5,105 bases of DNA from an uncultured Peptoniphilus sp. (GTDB lineage: Bacteria > Bacillota > Clostridia > Tissierellales > Peptoniphilaceae). Shown here piece by piece: positions 1 to 5,105 of the stretch (the stretch's first letter is position 1; each line of letters opens with the position of its first letter). The notes under the pieces were generated by a model, which saw only the letters and a list, made by a program, of their open reading frames with translations, was not told the origin of the DNA and made no database searches. The translations under genes and the position numbers were made by a program. Where the stretch lies: positions 1 to 5,105 of the forward strand of contig CAMYEJ010000105.1 of the NCBI GenBank assembly GCA_947254665.1. Direction: 5' to 3'.

Positions 1-6
1 AGGAAG
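1..6 (+). promoter_or_regulatory. Ribosome binding site of the ancestral pheS start
   Basis: AGGAAG lies two bases before an ATG at 9-11; its AGGA core ends four bases before that ATG. The match to the anti-Shine-Dalgarno sequence is good and may extend upstream of the window. It matters because it supports ATG 9, not the TTG at 81, as the original pheS start, although the frame from ATG 9 meets a TGA at 24-26. Confidence 0.55.
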
Positions 7-8
7 TC

Positions 9-80
9 ATGAAAGATAAGCTTTGAAATATAAAAAAACAAGCATTAGAAGAAATTAATTTATCGAATGATCTAAAAGAG
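9..80 (+). other. pheS: 5' end of pheS separated from the rest by an in-frame TGA
   Basis: Reading from ATG 9 gives MKDKL, then TGA at 24-26, then NIKKQALEEINLSNDLKE running straight into LDKIRV at 81. From memory, the B. subtilis PheS N-terminus (MEEKL, one residue, then 19 residues to NDIRV) has the same spacing with no gap, and the TGA falls where B. subtilis has Lys. The segment is therefore the genuine first 24 codons of pheS in the right frame, broken only by one stop codon. A single base change from AGA (Arg), GGA, CGA, TTA or TCA would explain it. In the family this stretch starts the N-terminal helical arm that contacts tRNA-Phe. Whether the TGA is real, a sequencing or assembly error, or read through cannot be decided here. 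Confidence 0.75.
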
Positions 81-1031
81 TTGGATAAAATTAGAGTAAC
101 ATACTTAGGTAAAAAAGGAGAACTTACCCTAGTTTTAAGAGAAATGGGCAAGCTTTCCAAAGAAGAAAGACCTGTTATGGGTGCTATAGCCAACGAAGTT
201 AGAGAAGCTATAGAAAGTGAATTAGAAAATAAGAAGACTGATTTAGAAAACTTTGAATTACAAAAAAGATTAGTAGAAGAGAGAATCGACATAACTTTAA
301 ATAAAGAAACAAGGGATGTAGGTCATTCTCATCCACTTATTCAAACTCTTGAAGAATTAGAATCACTATTTATTAGAATGGGCTTTACAGTTTATGACGG
401 TCCTGAAGTAGAAACAGTAGAAAATAACTTCGACCTATTGAATTCTCCAGCAGATCATCCATCTAGAGATATGTCAGATACATTCTATCTAGATGCAGAA
501 AAATTACTTAGAACTCAAACCTCACCTGTACAAATTCGTGCCATGAAAGAACATGGGGCACCAATAAGAATGGTGTGTACCGGTAGAGTTTTTAGACCAG
601 ATGAAGTAGATGCAACACATAGTCCGATGTTTCACCAAATGGAAGGACTTATAGTTGACAAGAATATCTCCATCGCAAACTTAACTCACACCCTTAATCT
701 ATTCGTAAAGGAATTATTTGGAGATGATATTAAGACTAGATTTAGACCGCACTATTTTCCATTTACAGAACCTAGCCTTGAAGTGGATGTAACTTGTACA
801 AACTGCCACGGCGATGGTTGCGAAGTATGCGGCGGAACTGGATGGAGTATGGAACTTCTAGGTTGTGGTATGGTTCATCCAAACGTGCTTAGAAACTGTG
901 GAATTGATCCAGAAGAGTACCAAGGTTTTGCCTTTGGTATGGGAATCGACAGAATTGCCATGGTTAAGTACGGAATAAAAGATATCAGACTGATGTTTGA
1001 CAACGACATCAAATTTTTAAAACAATTTTAG
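81..1031 (+). CDS. pheS: Phenylalanyl-tRNA synthetase alpha subunit (PheS), frame open from a TTG
   Basis: This is the catalytic alpha subunit of the cytoplasmic (alpha-beta)2 enzyme that attaches Phe to tRNA-Phe using ATP (EC 6.1.1.20). Counting from the ancestral ATG at 9, where this TTG is codon 25, the protein would be 340 codons, close to B. subtilis PheS; from the TTG it is 316 residues. Residues to about 90 are the helical tRNA-binding arm (DKIRVTYLGKKGEL, then KLSKEERP). The class II catalytic core follows. Motif 1 contains GPEVET (P132). Motif 2 is CTGRVFRPDEVDATHSP, with R193, R196 and H204, followed by FHQMEG. The Phe pocket is FPFTEPS (F250, F252). Motif 3 is GFAFGMGIDR, with A308 at the position known to tune amino-acid specificity. 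A Cys cluster, C263, C266, C271 and C274, precedes GGTGW. The TTG has no well-spaced Shine-Dalgarno and encodes a conserved internal Leu, so it is the start of the open frame rather than a likely native start. The stop TAG is part of the pheT ribosome binding site. Identity is certain; the true N-terminus is not. Confidence 0.95.
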   Translation: MDKIRVTYLGKKGELTLVLREMGKLSKEERPVMGAIANEVREAIESELENKKTDLENFELQKRLVEERIDITLNKETRDVGHSHPLIQTLEELESLFIRMGFTVYDGPEVETVENNFDLLNSPADHPSRDMSDTFYLDAEKLLRTQTSPVQIRAMKEHGAPIRMVCTGRVFRPDEVDATHSPMFHQMEGLIVDKNISIANLTHTLNLFVKELFGDDIKTRFRPHYFPFTEPSLEVDVTCTNCHGDGCEVCGGTGWSMELLGCGMVHPNVLRNCGIDPEEYQGFAFGMGIDRIAMVKYGIKDIRLMFDNDIKFLKQF

Positions 1032-1036
1032 GAGGA
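1029..1036 (+). promoter_or_regulatory. Ribosome binding site of pheT overlapping the pheS stop
   Basis: TAGGAGGA contains a full AGGAGG at 1030-1035, four bases before ATG 1040. Its first three bases are the pheS stop codon. A ribosome finishing pheS would sit on this site, which favours coupled, matched production of the two subunits. Confidence 0.85.
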
Positions 1037-1039
1037 ACT

Positions 1040-3424
1040 ATGTTACTACCAATTAAATGGCTAAAAGATTATGTAAATATAAATAAAAAACCGATAGAAA
1101 TAGCAAACAAACTTTCATCTACTGGATCCCACGTTGAATCTATAAATAACTTTGCAGAAGATATTACTAAGGTGGTAGTAGGAAAGATCGTTGAAATTAC
1201 AAAACATCCAGATGCGGATAAACTTGTGGTTTGTAAAATCGATGTAGGAAATGAAACTCTACAAATAGTAACTGGAGCTCCAAATGTTTTTGAGGGTGCA
1301 GTAGTGCCAGTTGCTCTTGATGGCTCAACTCTTGCAAATGATGTTCATATCAAGAAGGGAGAGCTTAGAGGTGTAGAATCAAACGGTATGCTTTGCTCCC
1401 TTGAAGAACTAGGATATGCTCAATCAGTTATTCCAAAAGAAGCTAGGGACGGAATCTACATCTTCTCTTCTGATACAAAGATTGGTTCAGATGTAAGAGA
1501 TATTCTAGATTTAAATGATGAAGTCCTAGATATTGAAATAACTCCAAATAGACCAGACTGCCTTTCAATCATCGGAATGAGTAGAGAGACTGCTGCTACA
1601 TTTGATCTACCACTTATTGAGCCAAAGATTGAATTTAAAAATGAAACTGAAAATATAACAAATTTCATCGGCGAAACCGTAGTTGAAACTAAAAAATGTA
1701 GCAGATTCTACACCAAGGTTTTAACCGATGTAAAAATTGAAGATTCACCACAATGGATAAAGAACTATTTGATGCTTGCAGGAGTTAGACCTGTAAACAA
1801 TATTGTAGACCTTACAAATTTCGTAATGCTTGAATATGGTCAACCACTTCATGCATATGATTTAGATAAACTAGATGGAAATATCATCGTTAGAGATGCA
1901 AAGGATGGCGAAATTATAAAGACTCTTGACGAAGAAGAAAGATCTCTAACTGCTGAAGATATTGTAATCACAGATAAATCTAGAGTTCTTGGAGTAGCGG
2001 GAGTAATGGGAGGATTCGATTCCGAAGTTACAAAGGAAACCAAGAGAGTTCTACTTGAAGGAGCAAGTTTCGAAAAGAGATCTATAAGACTTACTTCAAA
2101 GAGACTTGGACTTAGAACAGAAGCATCTGCAAGATTTGAAAAAGGTGTAGATATAACACTTCCTAAGATTGCGGTGGATAGAGTAGCTGCACTTGCAGAA
2201 GAAATCGGCGCTGCAAAGATTGTCGGAGGAAACTACGACACACTTAAAGAAGAACCAAAAGAAAGAGAAATTAAACTTAGACTTGAAAAGGCAAACTCTC
2301 TAATCGGTCATGAATTTACCATCGAAGAGATTGAAAATATTTTAAATAGACTTATGATTGAAACCAAGACAGTAGAAGGCGGTCTAGTTGCTAAAGTACC
2401 TCCATACAGAGGAGACCTTGAAATCGAAGCTGACTTATTTGAAGAAGTTGCAAGACTTTATGGATTTGAAAATATAGAACCAAAACCACTTTTCGGCGGA
2501 CTTACAAAAGGAGATAGACCTAGATTTAGAAATCTTGAAATCAATGTAAAAGAAATCTTAAAAGCATATGGATATAGCGAATTTATGTCTTACAGCTTTA
2601 TAAGTCCATCTGTATTTGACAAGTTAAACTTGGAAGAAGGATCAGATTTACTAGACTTCATCAAGATCTTAAATCCACTTGGAGAAGAATACTCAGTCAT
2701 GAGAACCACATTAATCTCTAACATGCTTGAAATTCTCTACAAAAACTATTCAAGATCAAACGAAGTATGCAGCGGTTTTGAATTTGGAAACACATTTATA
2801 AAACAAGAAGGAAGCTTACCAAAAGAAGTTTTGAAACTTTGCATAGGAAGCTATAACCATGGCGACTTCTATGATTTAAAAGATATGATAGTAAATGTTC
2901 TTTGGAGTCTATCAATCGAAGACCTTAAATTTATAAGAACAGAAGTGCCATACCTACATCCAGGTAGAGCCTGTGATTTATACGCAGGGGAAATCTACTT
3001 AGGATCATTTGGTGAAGTAAATCCAATAGTTCTTAAAAACTTCGGAATCAAGAATAGATGCCTAGTTGGAGAGCTTAACTTCGATAAAATTGTAGAACTT
3101 GCTTCTGACAATAGAGTATACAAACCACTTCCAAAATTCCCTGCAATGAAGAGAGACTTCGCATTTGTAATAAATAAGGACATAGATGCAGGACAACTCG
3201 AAGAAGTAGCTAGAGAAAACGGAAGTGAACTTCTAGAAGATTTCAAAGTATTCGACGTTTACACAGGACAAGGAATAGATGATGACAAGAAGTCAATTGC
3301 ATTTAGCTTAACTTTTAGAGCAGAAGACAGAACATTAACAGACCAAGAAGTAGAAAAAGTCTCTGAAAAAGTTGTGGAAGAAATTGAAAAACAATTTGAT
3401 GGTAAACTTAGGAGCGGAAAATGA
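1040..3424 (+). CDS. pheT: Phenylalanyl-tRNA synthetase beta subunit (PheT)
   Basis: PheT is the structural, tRNA-binding and editing subunit of phenylalanyl-tRNA synthetase; it partners PheS and hydrolyses mischarged Tyr-tRNA-Phe. At 794 residues it is a normal full-length bacterial PheT (about 795-805). Domains in order: an N-terminal segment with IKWLKDYV; the OB-fold tRNA-binding domain at about 40-150, with HPDADKL at 56-62; the B1 motif EITPNRPDC at 166-174; the B3/B4 editing domain at about 215-385, with QPLHAYD (H271), GVAGVMGG (318-325) and LLEGASF (E340), all matching family editing-site motifs; the B5 domain with PPYRGDLE at 454-461 and EEVARLYGF; a catalytic-like domain that has lost the catalytic motifs, as usual; and a C-terminal FDX-ACB anticodon-binding domain from about 697 (FPAMKRDFAF at 700-709, then VFDVYTGQG and RTLTDQEV). 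The ATG 1040 start has a strong Shine-Dalgarno and the usual family N-terminus. The stop TGA shares ATGA with zapA. Confidence 0.97.
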   Translation: MLLPIKWLKDYVNINKKPIEIANKLSSTGSHVESINNFAEDITKVVVGKIVEITKHPDADKLVVCKIDVGNETLQIVTGAPNVFEGAVVPVALDGSTLANDVHIKKGELRGVESNGMLCSLEELGYAQSVIPKEARDGIYIFSSDTKIGSDVRDILDLNDEVLDIEITPNRPDCLSIIGMSRETAATFDLPLIEPKIEFKNETENITNFIGETVVETKKCSRFYTKVLTDVKIEDSPQWIKNYLMLAGVRPVNNIVDLTNFVMLEYGQPLHAYDLDKLDGNIIVRDAKDGEIIKTLDEEERSLTAEDIVITDKSRVLGVAGVMGGFDSEVTKETKRVLLEGASFEKRSIRLTSKRLGLRTEASARFEKGVDITLPKIAVDRVAALAEEIGAAKIVGGNYDTLKEEPKEREIKLRLEKANSLIGHEFTIEEIENILNRLMIETKTVEGGLVAKVPPYRGDLEIEADLFEEVARLYGFENIEPKPLFGGLTKGDRPRFRNLEINVKEILKAYGYSEFMSYSFISPSVFDKLNLEEGSDLLDFIKILNPLGEEYSVMRTTLISNMLEILYKNYSRSNEVCSGFEFGNTFIKQEGSLPKEVLKLCIGSYNHGDFYDLKDMIVNVLWSLSIEDLKFIRTEVPYLHPGRACDLYAGEIYLGSFGEVNPIVLKNFGIKNRCLVGELNFDKIVELASDNRVYKPLPKFPAMKRDFAFVINKDIDAGQLEEVARENGSELLEDFKVFDVYTGQGIDDDKKSIAFSLTFRAEDRTLTDQEVEKVSEKVVEEIEKQFDGKLRSGK
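3410..3414 (+). promoter_or_regulatory. Ribosome binding site of zapA inside the end of pheT
   Basis: AGGAG lies within the last codons of pheT, six bases before the zapA ATG at 3421. Together with the ATGA stop/start overlap it fixes the zapA start and indicates translation coupled to pheT. Confidence 0.8.
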
Positions 3425-3963
3425 AAAAGATAAAAGTAGTTATTGATGATATGAATTTCTATGTCGTTGGGAACGAGGATGAAAAATATATCAGATCTTT
3501 AGCTGACGAATTAGATAAAAATATAAAAGAGGTAAAGAGAAACAACTACAGATTAAATCAGATGCAAGCAGTTCTTCTAGCTTCGTTAAATGTTTTAGAC
3601 AGAGCTGAAAAGAATAAAAAGATTTTAAATGAAGTTCAAAATATCTCAAAAGATGAAAAGAAACTTATGGGAGTCATTGAAGAGCTTGAAGAATCTAAGA
3701 AATCAAACAATGAAGCTACCGAAAAGTATAGGGCTGAGTTTAAGAAGAATAGAGAATTAGCAGACGAAATAAATGCTCTTAAAGAAGAAAATAAAAACTT
3801 GATTTCTGATATAAATCAAAAGAAATTAGACATTAAACTTCTAAAAGAAGATTTAGAAAATCAAGAAAAGAGCAAGAAGAAGCTACACGATACCATTTAC
3901 GAAAACCAAAAACAAATAATCGAGCTTTCAAGAAGAATTGAGAACTTAACTAATGAAGATTGA
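3421..3963 (+). CDS. zapA: Cell division protein ZapA with a long C-terminal coiled coil
   Basis: ZapA binds FtsZ and promotes bundling of protofilaments at the cytoplasmic Z-ring. Residues 1-70 fit the ZapA family: a beta hairpin (KKIKVVIDDMNFYVVG), then helix EKYIRSLADELDKNI, then QMQAVLLASLNVLDRAEK, where the family has an RAAVLAALN-like stretch. From about residue 70 to 177 the chain is almost all charged, Leu/Ile-spaced helix rich in Lys, Glu and Asn with no Pro, which reads as one long coiled coil. ZapA proteins are usually 85-110 residues (85 in B. subtilis, 109 in E. coli), so this 180-residue form is extended by roughly 75-90 residues. There is no signal peptide or membrane segment. 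The start overlaps the pheT stop by four bases, and the end overlaps the U32 gene by 11. Lying directly after pheST is plausible in Firmicutes, where zapA follows pheT in B. subtilis with other genes nearby. The family call is confident for the N-terminal domain; the role of the tail is unknown. Confidence 0.85.
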   Translation: MKKIKVVIDDMNFYVVGNEDEKYIRSLADELDKNIKEVKRNNYRLNQMQAVLLASLNVLDRAEKNKKILNEVQNISKDEKKLMGVIEELEESKKSNNEATEKYRAEFKKNRELADEINALKEENKNLISDINQKKLDIKLLKEDLENQEKSKKKLHDTIYENQKQIIELSRRIENLTNED

Positions 3964-5105
3964 GTTATTGGCACCTGCAGGTAAGATGGATTCACTTATC
4001 GCATCTATAAATGCAGGTTGTGATGCAATCTATCTTGGAGGTAGAAGATTTTCTGCTAGGGCTTCTGCGGTTAATTTTTCTGATGAAGATATAGTAGAAG
4101 CTGTAAAACTTGCCAGGATGAGAGGAGTTAAGATATTTGTAACTACAAATATTTTAATTTCTGATGGCGAATTAGATGAATTTTTTGAATATATAGATTT
4201 TTTAAATAAAGCAGGGTGCCATGGAGTAATAGTTCAAGACCCTGCTTTAGGATTTATATTGTCAAAAATGTACGAGGATTTAGAAGTCCATGCATCTACT
4301 CAAATGACAATAAACAACTACTACGGAGCCAAGTATGTAAAAGAACTTGGATTTGAAAGAGTGGTCATGGCTCGTGAAGTTGGAACCGAAACCATCAAAA
4401 AAGTTTCTGAACTTGGAGTCGATATAGAACACTTCATTCACGGAGCGCTTTGCATCTCCTATTCTGGGCAATGCACCATGAGCTCTCTAATCGGAGGAAG
4501 ATCCGGAAACAGAGGAGCATGTGCCCAAGCATGTAGGAAACCCTATGAAATTTTAAATTCAGATAAGACTATATTTTCTGATAAAAAATATTTTCTTTCA
4601 CCGAGGGATTTAATGAGTTTTGATACCATCGATGAACTTATAAAGGCTGGGGTCAACTCTTTTAAAATTGAAGGACGAATGAAAAGACCTGAGTATGCCT
4701 ATGAAGTGGTCCATGCTTATAGAAAAAAACTGGATAATGCCCTTGAAAAATCGGATATAGAAAATGTAGAACAGTTATTTAATAGAAAATTTACCAAGGG
4801 ACTTGGATTTAAAGATTTTGGAAGAAGCCTTATGTCCTACGATAGGCCAGATAACAGAGGTGTTGTTGTAGGAAGTTTTAAAAATGGAACCATGATCTTG
4901 GATAGAGAGCTAAAATCTGGAGATGGGATTGAATTTAATCTAAAGAATGGTAAGTTCAAAGGATTTACCATAAATGAAGATTTAAAGATAGGCAAAAACA
5001 AAATTAAACTTCCTTTTGAAGTAGAAGAAAACTCTGATATCAGAAGGACTTACTCAAGAGAGCTGGAAGAAAATATAGATAAAGAGATTGGAGATATATA
5101 CAAAC
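3953..5105 (+). CDS. U32-family peptidase-like RNA hydroxylation protein, 3' end beyond the window
   Basis: The frame starts at ATG 3953 and is open to the window end (384 codons plus one base), so the gene is partial. The N-terminus MKIELLAPAGKMDSL is the U32 family start, followed by DAIYLGGRRFSARASA and later VHASTQMTINN. The family signature is complete at 159-177: E159, F161, G164, C167, G172, C174, S177. Further cysteines C190 and C194 follow in GACAQACRKPY, giving the four-Cys set thought to hold an Fe-S cluster. SPRDL and FKIEGRMKRPEYAYE come next. Beyond about residue 320, NRGVVVG, SGDGIEF and IRRTYSREL resemble the long U32 class (RlhA/YdcP-like, often with DUF3656) rather than the short TrhP form. 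Though named peptidases, studied members such as E. coli TrhP (YegQ) and RlhA hydroxylate tRNA U34 or 23S rRNA C2501, with prephenate implicated in the reaction. RlhA-like versus TrhP-like function is my inference and is not settled without the C-terminus. Only a weak GAG precedes the ATG, so translation probably depends on coupling to zapA, which it overlaps by 11 bases. Confidence 0.9.
   Translation, partial: MKIELLAPAGKMDSLIASINAGCDAIYLGGRRFSARASAVNFSDEDIVEAVKLARMRGVKIFVTTNILISDGELDEFFEYIDFLNKAGCHGVIVQDPALGFILSKMYEDLEVHASTQMTINNYYGAKYVKELGFERVVMAREVGTETIKKVSELGVDIEHFIHGALCISYSGQCTMSSLIGGRSGNRGACAQACRKPYEILNSDKTIFSDKKYFLSPRDLMSFDTIDELIKAGVNSFKIEGRMKRPEYAYEVVHAYRKKLDNALEKSDIENVEQLFNRKFTKGLGFKDFGRSLMSYDRPDNRGVVVGSFKNGTMILDRELKSGDGIEFNLKNGKFKGFTINEDLKIGKNKIKLPFEVEENSDIRRTYSRELEENIDKEIGDIYK

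Noticed and set aside
9..26. MKDKL followed by stop as a regulatory leader peptide
   Set aside because: The residues align with the PheS N-terminus in frame and without gaps, and contain no Phe codons, so a decayed or miscalled pheS start explains them better.
24..80. Selenocysteine insertion at the pheS TGA
   Set aside because: No convincing stem-loop follows the TGA, PheS has no known selenocysteine at this place, and the aligned B. subtilis residue is Lys.
1029..1042. Intrinsic terminator between pheS and pheT, or at the later gene junctions
   Set aside because: No GC-rich hairpin with a T-run is present; the junctions are eight bases or fewer, or overlap.
1456..1668. Open frame on the minus strand within pheT
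   Set aside because: Low-complexity Ser/Ile-rich product lying wholly antisense to a well-conserved part of pheT; no family resemblance and no Shine-Dalgarno signal I could trust.
1849..2043. Open frame on the minus strand within the PheT editing domain
   Set aside because: Product is a Ser/Thr-rich mirror of the coding strand, typical of an antisense shadow.
2995..3246. Open frame on the minus strand near the PheT C-terminus
   Set aside because: Ser/Leu-rich shadow opposite the start of the FDX-ACB domain; no independent support.
4280..4471. Open frame on the minus strand within the U32 gene
   Set aside because: Lies opposite the stretch leading into the U32 signature, which is clearly coded on the plus strand.

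Overview
The window is a compact, single-strand gene cluster from an AT-rich bacterium, most likely a low-GC Gram-positive (Bacillota) of the Clostridia/Tissierellia kind. This rests on three things: the strong Shine-Dalgarno sites, the heavy use of AGA for arginine with CGN codons almost absent, and protein sequences that read like Firmicutes family members. These are PheS of the cysteine-cluster type, a ZapA beginning with the usual strand-helix pattern, and a long-form U32 protein. I cannot name the genus from sequence alone.

Layout, all on the + strand with no gap longer than a few bases: pheS (phenylalanyl-tRNA synthetase alpha; ancestral start at 9, intact frame from 81 to 1031), pheT (beta subunit, 1040-3424), zapA (FtsZ-ring associated protein with a long coiled-coil tail, 3421-3963) and the 5' part of a U32-family gene (3953 to the window end, still open). 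The pheS stop codon lies inside the pheT ribosome binding site, pheT and zapA share ATGA, and zapA overlaps the U32 gene by 11 bases. I see no internal terminator or promoter, so the four genes look co-transcribed and translationally coupled. The promoter and any T-box leader expected upstream of pheS would lie outside the window.

PheS and PheT form the (alpha-beta)2 enzyme that charges tRNA-Phe. ZapA supports Z-ring assembly. U32 proteins of this type are linked to hydroxylation of tRNA U34 (TrhP) or of 23S rRNA (RlhA), so three of the four genes concern translation.

The most notable oddity is an in-frame TGA at codon 6 of pheS (24-26). The reading frame before and after it aligns without gaps to the PheS family N-terminus, so this looks like a point nonsense change, a sequence error or a recoding event rather than a late natural start. 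I found no sign of a wholly new system; the rest is a conventional housekeeping cluster.
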